The notes under the pieces were generated by a model, which was not told the origin of the DNA, ran no database searches, and was given only the letters and a program-made list of their open reading frames with translations. A stretch of 64,000 nucleotides of DNA. Origin: Stappia indica. Lineage in GTDB: Bacteria; Pseudomonadota; Alphaproteobacteria; Rhizobiales; Stappiaceae. Numbering within the stretch: the stretch's first letter is position 1; every line of letters starts with the position of its first letter. A program made the translations under genes and the position numbers. This document shows, one piece after another, positions 32,683 through 42,357 of the stretch. The DNA is taken from NCBI RefSeq assembly GCF_020177335.1, contig NZ_JAIVMG010000017.1, positions 1-64,000 of the forward strand, in the 5' to 3' direction.

Positions 32683-33342
32683 CTACTCGGAGCGAGGGGC
32701 CAGAGGCAGGGGGCCGGCGGTGCGCACACAGGCCGCGACGAGCGCGCGTACGAGTGCGTCTTCCTCTTCGGAGCCCTGTTCGCAGCCGGAGGGCTCGCTC
32801 AGGGGGCCCAGCAGGGTTTCGACAATCGCGCCGACGATGCAGATGGAGGTGATGCGCGGATCCTGGCCGACCAGCTCTCCGGCGGCGATGCCTTCGCTGA
32901 GAACCTCTTCGATCAGCGCCTGATACGGCGCGCGAAACCGGCGCCGGTCGGCGTCAAGCTCCGGTCCGACAGGCTCGACCAGCAGAGCGCGCGCCAGTGT
33001 GCGGCCCTGCAGAGCGCGCCGGGCAAAGGTTTCCACCATGCCGGCCAGCCGCTCCGGGGCGGTGCCCGGAACCTGTGCCGCTTGCGCGAAGGCGGCGATT
33101 TCATGCCGGGATGCCTTTTGAAAGACCTCCTGGAACAGGACGGCCTTTGAGGGGAAGTGCCGGTAGATGCTGCCGGTCGAAATCCCGGCGGCCCGGGCAA
33201 TGTCGGGAACGCCGGTGCCGGCATAACCGGCGGCGGCGACAAGGCGCCGGGCGGCATCGGCGATCTGGGCGCGTGTCGCGTCGATGCGTTGCTGCATCCT
33301 GGGCGTGCGTCGGTAGGCCATAACAATTGAACCGTGTTTCAT
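32683..33342 (-). CDS. TetR-family regulator
   Basis: A 219-residue TetR repressor with the N-terminal helix-turn-helix (about 22-70): DAARRLVAAAGYAGTGVPDI, then ARAAGISTGSIYRHFPSKAVLF. The C-terminal ligand domain has no informative motif. It is divergent from the Rieske oxygenase gene (78 bases between start codons), so it is a good candidate to repress that operon. Start at 33342 or, 7 codons later, 33321; neither has a strong ribosome binding site. Confidence 0.85.
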   Translation of the reverse strand: MKHGSIVMAYRRTPRMQQRIDATRAQIADAARRLVAAAGYAGTGVPDIARAAGISTGSIYRHFPSKAVLFQEVFQKASRHEIAAFAQAAQVPGTAPERLAGMVETFARRALQGRTLARALLVEPVGPELDADRRRFRAPYQALIEEVLSEGIAAGELVGQDPRITSICIVGAIVETLLGPLSEPSGCEQGSEEEDALVRALVAACVRTAGPLPLAPRSE

Positions 33343-33419
33343 TTCTTTGTAGCATCCCCCTTATAGCAGGCCCTGCCCGGGGGAGGGCACCGGGCCGATG
33401 CTTGCGGCGGGAGGTGGAC

Positions 33420-34619
33420 ATGCGACACGAAACGCAGGTGGAGACCCTGAGGCAGCTGCTCGCTCTGCGGGGGGAGGATCGCTATCAGGACATGCTGGGG
33501 CAGGTGGCGCGGATGCCGGTGAGCAACTACACGGATGAAGCGATCTTCGAGGCGGAGATGGCGACCGTCTTCCGGGACTGTCCGACCGTGGCCGGCCATG
33601 CCAGCCATGTGCGCGAGCCGGGGGCCTGCCTGGTCAGTGACTGGGACCGGTTTCCCTTTGTCGTCGTGCGCGACGGAGAGGGCCGCCTGCGGGCTTTCCT
33701 CAACCGCTGTCGCCATCGCGGCGCACGGCTGGTGACCCAAGATGCAGGGGCACGGAAGATAAAGGCCTTTGTCTGTCCGTTCCATGGCTGGGTCTATGGC
33801 CTCGATGGCGCCCTGCGCGGCATCACCCGGGAGCACAATTTTCCCTGCCTCGACAAAAGCCGGTACGGGCTTGTCGAGCTTCCGGTGGCCGAAGCGGGCG
33901 GGTTGATCTGGGTGCATCCGACCCCGGGCGCGGCGATCGATCTTGCGGATTATCTCGGGCCGCTCGCGGCCGACTTCGAGCATTTCGACGTCGACGGGCA
34001 TGTCAGCTACCGCAAGAGCATTCTTGTGAAGAATGCCAACTGGAAGCTGCTGCTGAAGACTTATCTGGAAGGCTATCACGTTCCCTTCCTGCACCGCACG
34101 ACGATTGCTCCCGCCTTCCGCAAGGGGGTGCTGGCGCATGCGCTGCACGGTCCGCATATCCGGATCGCGGCGGCACGCAGCAATATTCTCGATGTACAGG
34201 AGAAGGACCCGGAGAGGTGGCGGGTGCTGGACTACGCGTCGGTCTACTACACCTTGTTTCCCAACACGTTTTTCATCATGCACCCGGACTACGTGTCCTT
34301 GAACAAGTTCTATCCGGAAGGGCCGGACCGCACCATCTGGACCCATGAACTGCTCTACCGCAAGGAGTTGTTTCAGGGGGAAAAGGGGCAGGAGGCGCTC
34401 GCCAAACGGTTCGCTTACACCAATGACGTGGTGTTCGATCGCGAGGACTTCGCCGTTGCCGAAGATGTGCAGAAGGGGTTCGGCGTCTCCGGCGACCCCT
34501 GGCACACCATCGGACTGGAAGAGGGGTTGCTGGCGATCTTCCAGCAAAGCGTCGACCGGGGCATCGGACGGGACACGGTGGAGTTTCTGGCCGGCGATAC
34601 CTGGCGCCAGGCTGTATGA
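33420..34619 (+). CDS. Rieske non-heme iron oxygenase, alpha subunit
   Basis: A 399-residue oxygenase. The Rieske cluster ligands are Cys97-Arg-His99 and Cys119-Pro-Phe-His122. The mononuclear iron is held by His220 and His225 in NWKLLLKTYLEGYHVPFLH. The bridging residue that is Asp in most ring dioxygenases is Glu217 here, as in carnitine oxygenase (CntA)-type enzymes. There is no beta subunit or reductase next to it, so electrons must come from another source. It starts after GGGAGG. It forms an operon with a PaaI-like thioesterase and is divergent from TetR. The substrate is unknown. Confidence 0.85.
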   Translation: MRHETQVETLRQLLALRGEDRYQDMLGQVARMPVSNYTDEAIFEAEMATVFRDCPTVAGHASHVREPGACLVSDWDRFPFVVVRDGEGRLRAFLNRCRHRGARLVTQDAGARKIKAFVCPFHGWVYGLDGALRGITREHNFPCLDKSRYGLVELPVAEAGGLIWVHPTPGAAIDLADYLGPLAADFEHFDVDGHVSYRKSILVKNANWKLLLKTYLEGYHVPFLHRTTIAPAFRKGVLAHALHGPHIRIAAARSNILDVQEKDPERWRVLDYASVYYTLFPNTFFIMHPDYVSLNKFYPEGPDRTIWTHELLYRKELFQGEKGQEALAKRFAYTNDVVFDREDFAVAEDVQKGFGVSGDPWHTIGLEEGLLAIFQQSVDRGIGRDTVEFLAGDTWRQAV

Positions 34620-34638
34620 TGCAGGGAGGGGGAATGAG

Positions 34639-35067
34639 ATGAACAAGGCCATGGATGCGGACGCTCTCAAGGCTTTCGCGCAGCAGGTGTTCGATGCGCA
34701 GCCTTTCAGCCGCTACATCGGCGCGCGCCTGACCGGGGCGGCGCCGGGATATGCCGAACTGAGCCTCGTGGTGTCCGACAATCTGAAACAGCAGCACGGG
34801 TTCGTGCATGGCGGTGTCATCAGCTACCTGGCGGACAATGCGATCACCTTCGCCGGCGGGCTGGCGATGGGCGGCAACGCGCTGACCTCGGAATTCAAGA
34901 TCAACTATCTGAAGCCGGGGCGCGGCCATGAACTGGTCGCGCGGGCGCGTGCCCGGAGCACGGGCCGGCGGCAGGCGGTCTGCCAATGCGAGGTCTTCTC
35001 AATTGTCGAGGGAGAGGAAATCCTCTGTGCCCTGGCCCAGGGCACGATCGTCGCGGCCGCGGACTGA
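34639..35067 (+). CDS. PaaI-family hotdog thioesterase
   Basis: A 142-residue hotdog thioesterase. The PaaI motif appears as HGFVHGGVISYLADNAITFAG (about 54-74), where Gly-Gly and Asp form the active site, and the ending KINYLKPGRGHELVARAR fits. It would hydrolyse an aryl- or acyl-CoA. It follows the Rieske gene by 19 bases after a GGAGGGGG site and is probably co-transcribed. A thioesterase next to an oxygenase could free CoA from a blocked intermediate or indicate that the oxygenase acts near a CoA pathway. Confidence 0.8.
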   Translation: MNKAMDADALKAFAQQVFDAQPFSRYIGARLTGAAPGYAELSLVVSDNLKQQHGFVHGGVISYLADNAITFAGGLAMGGNALTSEFKINYLKPGRGHELVARARARSTGRRQAVCQCEVFSIVEGEEILCALAQGTIVAAAD

Positions 35068-35120
35068 GCCTCAGGCAGGAGCGGGAGGCGTGCGCCGTTG
35101 GGCCCGCCTTGGCGTGTCCG

Positions 35121-35876
35121 TCACTCTGGCACGGGGGCGGTCTGCTCGGGGCGCAGATTGCGCAAGCTGGCGAACTCGCTCTCCGTTTGGGGCAGATAGC
35201 GCGCGACGTCGGTCACCGAGGCCTCGATGTGCTGTTCGATCAGCGCCGCGCAGCGGTCGATGTCGCCCTTGATGGCGCTGTCGAAAATCTCGGCGTGTTC
35301 CTTGCGCACGTCGCGTTGCTTGAGGTTCTTCATCAGGGCCAGCCGCAGGTAGCGGTTGCTGTGTTCGTGCAGCTGGTGACGGAAACCGGTGAGCCAGGCG
35401 TTGTCGCAGTTGCGCACCAGGCAGTCGTGGAAGTCCGAATTGCGGCGATGCCACTCGGCGGCCAGCGTCATGTCGCCTTGGGTGAAGATCCGGTCCTCGA
35501 CCAGTTTCAGCTTGTGATAGGCGGCGAAGAGGTCCCCCTCCCAATCGTCGTCGCGGTTGGCCAGCGAGACGCGCAAGGCGCCGGTCTCGACGATCTTGCG
35601 CGCCTGGCTGATGTTGCGGAAATCCTCATGACTGAGTTCGCGGACCTGAAAGCCGCGCTGGCGCTCGGATGTGACGAGCGTGTCGGTCATGAGGCGTGAC
35701 AGGGCCTCGCGCATGGTCGCGGTGGACACGTCAAACTCGCGGCGCAGGTTGTCCACGTGCAGGCGGTCGCCGGGCATCAGCTCGAAATTCAGGATCCGCC
35801 GCTTCAGTTCTTCCTGAACCGACTCGATTGCGGTGCGTTTTTTCGTCGTTGGCGTGTCCGCGCTCGCTTCGCTCAT
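35121..35876 (-). CDS. FadR-type (FCD) GntR-family regulator
   Basis: The 251-residue product has an N-terminal GntR winged helix (about 15-80: SVQEELKRRILNFELMPGDR, then STATMREALSRLMTDTLVT) and an all-helical FCD domain. The latter has the metal-site pattern of Asp/His residues (around NSDFHDCLV, LHEHSNRY and EHAEIF). It is divergent from the meta-pathway operon at 36054, whose control it probably provides, binding the palindromes at 35967-35999. The 3' end is convergent with the thioesterase gene. Confidence 0.87.
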   Translation of the reverse strand: MSEASADTPTTKKRTAIESVQEELKRRILNFELMPGDRLHVDNLRREFDVSTATMREALSRLMTDTLVTSERQRGFQVRELSHEDFRNISQARKIVETGALRVSLANRDDDWEGDLFAAYHKLKLVEDRIFTQGDMTLAAEWHRRNSDFHDCLVRNCDNAWLTGFRHQLHEHSNRYLRLALMKNLKQRDVRKEHAEIFDSAIKGDIDRCAALIEQHIEASVTDVARYLPQTESEFASLRNLRPEQTAPVPE

Positions 35877-35966
35877 CGTCCGCCCCTTTGCATCCTGTGA
35901 TGGTTTTTACCGGGTTTCCAGCGTTGTATCAACGGCTTGTGTGATATGTAAACGACTATCAAAACG

Positions 35967-35999
35967 AAAAACGTTTTTAAATTTGACAAAACGGTTTTG
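35967..35999. promoter_or_regulatory. Tandem palindromes in the GntR/meta-pathway divergent promoter
   Basis: AAAAACGTTTTT (35967-35978) and CAAAACGGTTTTG (35987-35999) are two palindromes 9 bases apart, both of the AAAACG type and in the only A/T-rich patch of the region. They lie between the GntR gene and the aldehyde dehydrogenase start. Two FCD-GntR dimer sites are the simplest reading. Confidence 0.5.
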
Positions 36000-36053
36000 C
36001 GGCGGCAGCGTTTGGGCAAGCGGGCGAGGGATGCCTGCGCATGGGAGAAAACA

Positions 36054-37532
36054 ATGCTGCAAGCTACGGCTCTGGCGGAGCATCGTCTGTTCATCGACGG
36101 TGCCTATGTCCCCGCCACGACAGGCCGCATGTTCGACAAGAGGTCGCCGGTCACGGGTGAGGTGATCGGCCGGGTCCATGAGGCCGGGCGCGAGGACGTG
36201 GACCGCGCGGTCCACGCCGCGAAGGCGGCCCTGAACGGCCCGTGGGGCACGATGACCGTGCAGGAACGGGCCACATTGCTTCAGGACCTGTCGCGGGCGA
36301 TCGCCGAACGATCCGACGAGTTTCTGGAAGCGGAGGTTGCCGACACCGGCAAGCCGAAAAGCCTGGCGCGGGTGATCGACATTCCACGCGGCGCGGCGAA
36401 TTTCGCGACCTTCGCCGATATGATCAAGAACCTTGGCGGCGAGTTCTTCCGCACCGATACGCCGGATGGATCGCACGCCGTCAACTACGGGCACTATCGC
36501 CCGAAAGGGGTGATCGGCGTCATCTCCCCGTGGAACCTGCCGCTCTTGCTGATGACCTGGAAGGTCGGGCCGGCGCTTGCCTGCGGCAACACGGTGGTGG
36601 TCAAGCCGTCGGAGGAAACCCCGCACACCACGACGCTGCTCGGCGAGGTGATGAACTCCGTCGGCATTCCGCACGGGGTCTACAATGTGGTGCACGGCTT
36701 TGGTCCGGATAGCGCCGGCGAATTCCTGACCCAGCATCCGCTGGTGGATGGCATCACCTTCACCGGCGAGACCCGCACGGGCGAGGCGATCATGCGCCAG
36801 GCCGCCAAGGGTCTGCGCGATGTCTCCTTCGAGCTGGGCGGCAAGAACGCCGGCATCGTCTTTGCCGATGCGGATCTCGACAAGGCGGTCGAAGGGACGA
36901 TGCGGTCGGTCTTCGCCAATTGCGGCCAGGTCTGCCTTGGCACCGAGCGGGTCTATGTGGAGCGGCCGGTGTTCGAGGAGTTCGTCGCACGGCTGAAGGC
37001 GGGGGCGGAAAGCCTCGTTCTCGGCGGGCCGGACGATGCCAATGTGGGCATGGGACCGCTGATCTCCGCTGAGCATCGCGACAAGGTGCTGTCCTATTAC
37101 AAGCTGGCGGAGGAGGAAGGCGCAACGGTGGTCACCGGTGGCGGCGTGCCGACCTTCGGCGACGCGCGGGACAACGGATGTTTCGTGCAGCCGACGATCT
37201 GGACCGGCTTGCCGGAAACCAGCCGCGTGGTGCGCGAGGAGGTGTTCGGCCCCTGCTGCCACATCGCCCCGTTCGACACGGAAGACGAGGCCATCGCGCT
37301 CGCCAATGACACGGACTACGGGCTTGCCTCGGCGATCTGGACGGAAAACGTCTCGCGCACGCATCGCGTCGCGCCACGGATCGAGGTCGGTCTGGTCTGG
37401 GTGAATTCCTGGTTCCTGCGCGACCTGCGAACCGCCTTCGGTGGCTCCAAGCAGTCGGGTATTGGCCGGGAGGGCGGCGAGCACTCGCTCGAGTTCTACA
37501 CCGAGCGCTCCAACATCTGCGTGAAAATCTGA
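36054..37532 (+). CDS. 2-hydroxymuconic semialdehyde dehydrogenase-like (DmpC/XylG)
   Basis: A 492-residue aldehyde dehydrogenase. The catalytic Cys294 is in FANCGQVCLGTERV, the general base is Glu260 in DVSFELGGKN, and the NAD motif FTGET is at 246-250. Length and the ending EFYTERSNICVKI match the DmpC/XylG family, and its position ahead of the DmpE, F, G, H, I genes agrees. It oxidises 2-hydroxymuconic semialdehyde to the dicarboxylate. The ATG at 36054 follows GGAGA and is preferred to the GC-rich frame opening at 35997. Confidence 0.85.
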   Translation: MLQATALAEHRLFIDGAYVPATTGRMFDKRSPVTGEVIGRVHEAGREDVDRAVHAAKAALNGPWGTMTVQERATLLQDLSRAIAERSDEFLEAEVADTGKPKSLARVIDIPRGAANFATFADMIKNLGGEFFRTDTPDGSHAVNYGHYRPKGVIGVISPWNLPLLLMTWKVGPALACGNTVVVKPSEETPHTTTLLGEVMNSVGIPHGVYNVVHGFGPDSAGEFLTQHPLVDGITFTGETRTGEAIMRQAAKGLRDVSFELGGKNAGIVFADADLDKAVEGTMRSVFANCGQVCLGTERVYVERPVFEEFVARLKAGAESLVLGGPDDANVGMGPLISAEHRDKVLSYYKLAEEEGATVVTGGGVPTFGDARDNGCFVQPTIWTGLPETSRVVREEVFGPCCHIAPFDTEDEAIALANDTDYGLASAIWTENVSRTHRVAPRIEVGLVWVNSWFLRDLRTAFGGSKQSGIGREGGEHSLEFYTERSNICVKI

Positions 37533-37542
37533 CGGGATCCCC

Positions 37543-38343
37543 ATGCTGACGGAAACACAAGAAACCGTGGCCAGCGCTCTGCTGGCCGCCGCGCGGGACT
37601 GCGCGCCCATCGACCCCGTTGCTCCGGCGCTTGGGCCGGATGCCACGCTCGATGACGCCTATGCGGTACAGAACCGCATCACCGAAAAAGGACTGGCTGC
37701 AGGCCGCCGGCTCGTGGGGCGCAAGATCGGTCTCACCTCGACGGCGGTGCAGGCGCAACTGGGTGTCGATCAGCCGGATTACGGAATGCTGTTCGCCGAC
37801 ATGGAATATGTCGACGGCCAGGACATTCCGATGGCCGGGCTGATCCAGCCGAAGGTCGAAGCGGAAATCGCCTTCGTTCTCGATCGCGATCTTGCCGCGC
37901 CTGACACGACGCTCAGCGAGCTGACGCGGGCGATCGACCACGCGGTGCCCGCGCTGGAGATCGTCGACAGCCGCATCTGCGACTGGAAGATCGGCATTCT
38001 CGATACGGTGGCGGACAACGCCTCTTCCGGGCTTTTTGTTCTGGGCACGCGCCCGGTGCGGCTTGCCGATCTCGACCTTGAGCTGTGCGGCATGGTGCTG
38101 GAACAGACCGGCCAACCGGTGAGCTTCGGCGCGGGCGCCGCCTGCATGGGCAATCCACTGGTCGCCGCGCTCTGGCTGGTGCGCAAGATGGCGGCGGTCG
38201 GCCGTCCGCTGAAGGCGGGCGAGGTCATCCTGTCTGGCGCCCTCGGGCCGATGGTTCCCGCGCGTGCGGGCGAGGCCTTCCGCGCCTCCATCGCCGGCCT
38301 TGGCAGCGTGGCAACCCGTTTCACCCATCCGGAGACAGTCTGA
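37543..38343 (+). CDS. 2-hydroxypent-2,4-dienoate hydratase (DmpE/MhpD-like)
   Basis: A 266-residue hydratase that adds water to 2-hydroxypent-2,4-dienoate, giving 4-hydroxy-2-oxovalerate. Family motifs are [20 protein letters not shown] (about 59-78) and [20 protein letters not shown], with metal ligands in the PKVEAEIAF and VDSR segments. The related decarboxylase (40308) shares the fold but differs in the active-site segment. It shares TGATG with the next start. The order matches the lower meta pathway. Confidence 0.87.
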   Translation: MLTETQETVASALLAAARDCAPIDPVAPALGPDATLDDAYAVQNRITEKGLAAGRRLVGRKIGLTSTAVQAQLGVDQPDYGMLFADMEYVDGQDIPMAGLIQPKVEAEIAFVLDRDLAAPDTTLSELTRAIDHAVPALEIVDSRICDWKIGILDTVADNASSGLFVLGTRPVRLADLDLELCGMVLEQTGQPVSFGAGAACMGNPLVAALWLVRKMAAVGRPLKAGEVILSGALGPMVPARAGEAFRASIAGLGSVATRFTHPETV

Positions 38344-39278
38344 TGAAGCACAAGGTTGCGATCATCGGCTCGGGCAATATCGGCACCGACCTGATGATGA
38401 AGATCCTCAAGGGATCGGATGAGTTGGAAATGGCGGCGATGGTCGGCATCGATCCGGACAGCGACGGGCTGAAGCGCGCGCGCGATCTGGGTGTCGCCAC
38501 CACCCATGAGGGGCTTGAGGGCCTGCGGGCCTTGCCGGGCTACGCCGATATCTCAGTGGTCATGGATGCCACCTCGGCCAAGGCGCATCAGGCGCATCAC
38601 CCGGTGCTCGTCGCCGACGGCAAGCAGGTGATCGACCTCACGCCGGCAGCCATCGGCCCCTTTGTGGTGCCGCCGGTGAACCTTGAGGATCACCGCGAGG
38701 CAACGGCCCTCAACATGGTGACCTGCGGCGGGCAGGCGACCATTCCGATGGTCCATGCCGTCGCGCGGGCCTGCGACCGGCTGATCTATGCCGAAATCGT
38801 GGCTTCGGTCTCCTCGCGTTCGGCGGGACCGGGCACCCGGGCGAACATCGACGAGTTCACCCAGACCACGGCGCGGGCCATCGAGAAGGTCGGCGGTGCG
38901 GAGCGCGGCAAGGCGATCATCATTCTCAATCCGGCCGAGCCGCCGATGCTGATGCGCGACAGCGTCTTCACCCTGAGCGAAGGCGGCGACGAAGCGGCGA
39001 TCCGCGACAGCGTGCAGCGCATGGCCGAGGCGGTTCGCAGCTACGTGCCCGGCTATCGGTTGAAACAGGATGTGCAGTTCGAGCGCATCTCCGACGCCGC
39101 ACCGCTCAACGTGCCGGGCATCGGCAAGGTCTCCGGGCTCAAGACGTCGATCTTCATCGAGGTCGAAGGCGCGGCAGACTATTTCCCTGCCTATGCCGGC
39201 AATCTCGACATCATGACCTCGGCGGCCAAGGCGGCGGCCGAAAGCTGGGCACGCGCCCGGCAGGGGGAGGCTGCCTGA
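38343..39278 (+). CDS. Acetaldehyde dehydrogenase (acetylating), DmpF-like
   Basis: This 311-residue acylating enzyme converts acetaldehyde and CoA to acetyl-CoA with NAD+. The Rossmann motif is [12 protein letters not shown] (6-17). The catalytic Cys128 is in [14 protein letters not shown], the normal context. It is usually complexed with the aldolase DmpG, which follows, so acetaldehyde can be channelled. It starts within the stop of the hydratase gene. This is the typical size (about 310) of the family. Confidence 0.93.
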   Translation: MKHKVAIIGSGNIGTDLMMKILKGSDELEMAAMVGIDPDSDGLKRARDLGVATTHEGLEGLRALPGYADISVVMDATSAKAHQAHHPVLVADGKQVIDLTPAAIGPFVVPPVNLEDHREATALNMVTCGGQATIPMVHAVARACDRLIYAEIVASVSSRSAGPGTRANIDEFTQTTARAIEKVGGAERGKAIIILNPAEPPMLMRDSVFTLSEGGDEAAIRDSVQRMAEAVRSYVPGYRLKQDVQFERISDAAPLNVPGIGKVSGLKTSIFIEVEGAADYFPAYAGNLDIMTSAAKAAAESWARARQGEAA

Positions 39279-39279
39279 C

Positions 39280-40311
39280 ATGGCCATTACCAACAAGGAC
39301 CGGCTTTACATCCAGGATGTGAGCTTGCGCGACGGAATGCACGCGCTGCGCCATCAGGCAAGCCTGGAGGATGTTCAGAAGATCGCGGGCGCGCTCGATG
39401 CCGCCGGGGTGGATGCGCTGGAAGTGACCCACGGGGACGGGCTGTCCGGCTCCTCCTTCACCTACGGGTTCGGCAGTCATTCCGACCTCGACTGGATCTC
39501 TGCGGCGGCGGATGTGGTGAAAAATGCCCGGATCACCGTTCTTCTGGTTCCGGGCATTGGCCTTGCCGACGATCTGAAGGCCGCCTACGGGGCGGGGGCA
39601 CGCTCGGTGCGGGTCGCGACCCATTGCACCGAGGCGGATGTGTCGCGCCAGCATATCCGGGTCGCGCGCGATCTTGGCTATGACACGGCCTGCTTCCTGA
39701 TGATGGCGCATATGACCGATCCCGCGTCGCTGCTGGAGCAGGCGAAGCTGATGGAAAGCTACGGCGCGGAATGCGTCTATGTGGTCGACAGTTCCGGCGC
39801 GATGCTGCCGGAGGATGTGACCGCGCGGGTGACGGCGCTGCGCGAGGGCCTGCGCCCGGAGACGGAAGTCGGCATTCACACCCATGAGAACCTGCATCAC
39901 GGCGTCGCCAATGCCGTGGCCGGCATCCGCGCGGGCGCGGTGCGGGTGGATGGCTCGCTCGCCGGCCTTGGCGCCGGCGCCGGCAATGCCCCGATCGAAG
40001 CGCTGGTCGCGGTGCTCGACCGGCTGGGCTTTGCAACCGGGTGCGATTTCGCCCGCCTGTCGGCCGCAGCGGACGATCTCGTCCGGCCTCTGATGGACCG
40101 TCCGGTGCGCGTCGACCGGGAGAGCCTGATGCTCGGCTATGCCGGCGTCTACTCCTCCTTCCTGCGCCATGCGGAGAAGACCTCGGCGGATTACGGCATT
40201 CCGACCTCGGACATTCTCGTCGAACTGGGCAAACGCAAGATGATTGGCGGGCAGGAGGACATGATCGTCGATGTGGCGCTCGACCTTGCCGCCGGAAAGG
40301 TCACCCAATGA
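39280..40311 (+). CDS. 4-hydroxy-2-oxovalerate aldolase, DmpG-like
   Basis: A 343-residue metal-dependent class II aldolase that splits 4-hydroxy-2-oxovalerate into pyruvate and acetaldehyde. The N-terminal [17 protein letters not shown] holds the metal Asp18 and the catalytic His, and [19 protein letters not shown] carries the metal-binding HxH (about 200-202). The C-terminal domain is the DmpG communication domain used to bind the acylating dehydrogenase encoded just upstream (1-base gap). The 3' end overlaps the decarboxylase gene by 4 bases. Confidence 0.93.
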   Translation: MAITNKDRLYIQDVSLRDGMHALRHQASLEDVQKIAGALDAAGVDALEVTHGDGLSGSSFTYGFGSHSDLDWISAAADVVKNARITVLLVPGIGLADDLKAAYGAGARSVRVATHCTEADVSRQHIRVARDLGYDTACFLMMAHMTDPASLLEQAKLMESYGAECVYVVDSSGAMLPEDVTARVTALREGLRPETEVGIHTHENLHHGVANAVAGIRAGAVRVDGSLAGLGAGAGNAPIEALVAVLDRLGFATGCDFARLSAAADDLVRPLMDRPVRVDRESLMLGYAGVYSSFLRHAEKTSADYGIPTSDILVELGKRKMIGGQEDMIVDVALDLAAGKVTQ

Positions 40312-41075
40312 GCAACGATCTCGTTTCCATCGCCGAACGGCTGGATCAGGCCATTCTGACAGCCACGGCAACCCCGCAACTGCCGAAGGGCTCGGAAATC
40401 GACGCGCCCACGGGCTACGCGGTCCAGGCCCATGGCATCGAATTGCGCAAGGCGCGGGGCGAACGTGTCATCGGCGTGAAGATGGGCCTGACCAGCCGCG
40501 CCAAGATGGAGCAGGTCGGCGTCGATGAGGTGACCTGGGGACGGCTGACCGACGCCATGCGCCGGGAGGAGGGTGGCACGCTTGCCCGCACCGACTTCAT
40601 CCATCCGCGGGCCGAACCCGAGGTGGCCTTCATCCTGGGGCGCCGGTTGACGGGCGAGGTCAGCCTGGCCGAGGCCGCGCTGGCGGTGGAAGCCCTTGCG
40701 CCGGCGGTCGAGATCATCGACTCGCGTTACGAGAACTTCCGCTTCGCGCTCGGGGATGTCGTTGCCGACAATTCCTCATCGGCGGCCTTCTTCCTTGGTC
40801 CCCGCGCCAAGCCGGACACCGACATCGCCAATCTGGGGATCGTGTTGAGCATCGACGGCGCTCCGCGCGAAATCGGCTCCTCCGCCGCCATTCTCGGCCA
40901 CCCGCTGCGGGCGCTCGTTGCCGCTGCGCGGATGACGGCGCGGGCCGGTCATGTGCTGGAGCCCGGCGACATCGTGCTCGCCGGGGCGGCGACGGCGGCG
41001 GTGCCGTTGCAGGTCGGAATGCAGGTCGAGGCGCGCATCCAGCATCTGGGGCGCGTCGGCTTCTCAGTCGTCTGA
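40308..41075 (+). CDS. 4-oxalocrotonate decarboxylase (DmpH-like)
   Basis: A 255-residue member of the hydratase/decarboxylase (FAA-hydrolase-like) family. It decarboxylates 4-oxalocrotonate to 2-hydroxypent-2,4-dienoate with Mg2+. [20 protein letters not shown] (about 54-73) and [20 protein letters not shown] correspond to the DmpH motifs. Together with DmpE it usually forms a complex so that the unstable dienol is passed on. The ATG overlaps the aldolase stop. With the tautomerase downstream the oxalocrotonate branch is complete. Confidence 0.88.
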   Translation: MSNDLVSIAERLDQAILTATATPQLPKGSEIDAPTGYAVQAHGIELRKARGERVIGVKMGLTSRAKMEQVGVDEVTWGRLTDAMRREEGGTLARTDFIHPRAEPEVAFILGRRLTGEVSLAEAALAVEALAPAVEIIDSRYENFRFALGDVVADNSSSAAFFLGPRAKPDTDIANLGIVLSIDGAPREIGSSAAILGHPLRALVAAARMTARAGHVLEPGDIVLAGAATAAVPLQVGMQVEARIQHLGRVGFSVV

Positions 41076-41096
41076 CGCAACAGAGGGAGGAAGATC

Positions 41097-41312
41097 GTGC
41101 CACTTGTCGAAGTCACGATGATCGAGGGGCGTACACCGGAGCAGAAATCCGCGCTCATCACCGAAGTCACGGATGCGGTGGAGCGGACGGTGTCGGCACC
41201 GCGCCACACAATCCGCGTCGCAATCCGGGAGTTGCCGGCCGAGAACTGGGCGATTGGCGGGCGTTCCATCGCCGAAATCCGCGCTGAAAGCCAGGACACG
41301 GACCGGGGTTGA
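41097..41312 (+). CDS. 4-oxalocrotonate tautomerase (DmpI-like)
   Basis: A 71-residue tautomerase using the amino-terminal proline after loss of Met. Counted from Pro1, Arg11 and Arg39 are in the standard places, and Trp50 stands where 4-OT has Phe50. It isomerises 2-hydroxymuconate to 2-oxo-3-hexenedioate (4-oxalocrotonate). The start is GTG at 41097, after GGGAGGAA. It follows the decarboxylase by 21 bases and precedes the TRAP genes by 25. Confidence 0.9.
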   Translation: MPLVEVTMIEGRTPEQKSALITEVTDAVERTVSAPRHTIRVAIRELPAENWAIGGRSIAEIRAESQDTDRG

Positions 41313-41337
41313 CCTTATCCAAGGGAGGAAAGTCACA

Positions 41338-42357
41338 ATGAAACGCATTCTGTTGGGCGCGCTTGGCGCCATGGCCCTCATGGGCGGCACGGTTGCCGGG
41401 GCGCAGGAGAAGGCCGAGTTCAACTTCTCGCACGATCTGCCGATGCAGCATCCGCTGCATTCCAAGGGCTTCAAGGTCTGGGGAGACTCCATCACCGCGG
41501 CGACGGATGGGGCGCTGACCTTCAACTTCTATCCCGCCGGCCAGCTCGGCAAAGCGAAGGACGAGTATGACATCGCCCGCTTCGGGATTGCCGATTTCGT
41601 CTGGGCCAATCCCGGCCATACGCCGGGCCGCTTCCCCATCGCGGCGCTGGGCGAGCTGCCCTTCTTCATCAGCGATGGCGCCGGTGGCACCCGGGCCATC
41701 AACGAGTGGTACCAGGCCTATGCCGACAAGGAGATGCGCGACGTCAAGCTGTGCATGATCCATCTGCACGATCCCGGCACGCTGCACACCACGCGGGAAG
41801 TGCGTCAGCCCTCGGATCTGGAGGGGCTGGCCATTCGTCCGCCCAACGGCACCATCGGCCGGCTGATGCAGGCCAACGGAGCGTCCTCGATCCAGGTCGG
41901 CCCGTCGGAGGCCCGCGAGGTTCTGGAGCGTGGCGCCGCCGATGGCATCGCCTTCCCCTGGCGCTCGATCTACATCTTCGGCATGGATGACGTGACCACG
42001 TATCACGCGGACATGCCGCTTTACGTCACCAACTTCATCATCGCGATGAACAAGGACCGGTACGAGAACCTGTCGGAGGCGCATCGTGCGGTCATCGACG
42101 CGCATTGCACCCCGGAATGGGCGGAAAAGCTGGCCACCGGCTGGTTCGAATTCGACCGCGAGGGACGTCAGATGTTCGTGGACGATCCCAAGCACACGGT
42201 GACCGAACTGAGTGAGGCGGATGTGCAGCAGTGGCGCGAGGCGTCGGCCTTCCTGCTGGACGAGTGGCGTGCGGCCGTGACCAAGGCCGGTCACGACGCC
42301 GATGAGATCTACAACGCGCTCGTCGAACGGCTTGATGCATATGACGCCCGTTTCTAA
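41338..42357 (+). CDS. DctP-type TRAP solute-binding protein (system 1)
   Basis: The 339-residue product has a signal peptide of about 22 residues (ending AGA before QEK) and a DctP-fold body. FSHDLPMQHPLHSKGFKVWG gives the N-terminal strand, and EVRQPSDLEGLAIRPPNGTI contains the typical Arg that binds the ligand carboxylate. It lies in the same operon as the meta-pathway genes and is the likely capture protein for an aromatic or ring-cleavage acid. The DctQ gene overlaps its end by 17 bases. Confidence 0.9.
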   Translation: MKRILLGALGAMALMGGTVAGAQEKAEFNFSHDLPMQHPLHSKGFKVWGDSITAATDGALTFNFYPAGQLGKAKDEYDIARFGIADFVWANPGHTPGRFPIAALGELPFFISDGAGGTRAINEWYQAYADKEMRDVKLCMIHLHDPGTLHTTREVRQPSDLEGLAIRPPNGTIGRLMQANGASSIQVGPSEAREVLERGAADGIAFPWRSIYIFGMDDVTTYHADMPLYVTNFIIAMNKDRYENLSEAHRAVIDAHCTPEWAEKLATGWFEFDREGRQMFVDDPKHTVTELSEADVQQWREASAFLLDEWRAAVTKAGHDADEIYNALVERLDAYDARF

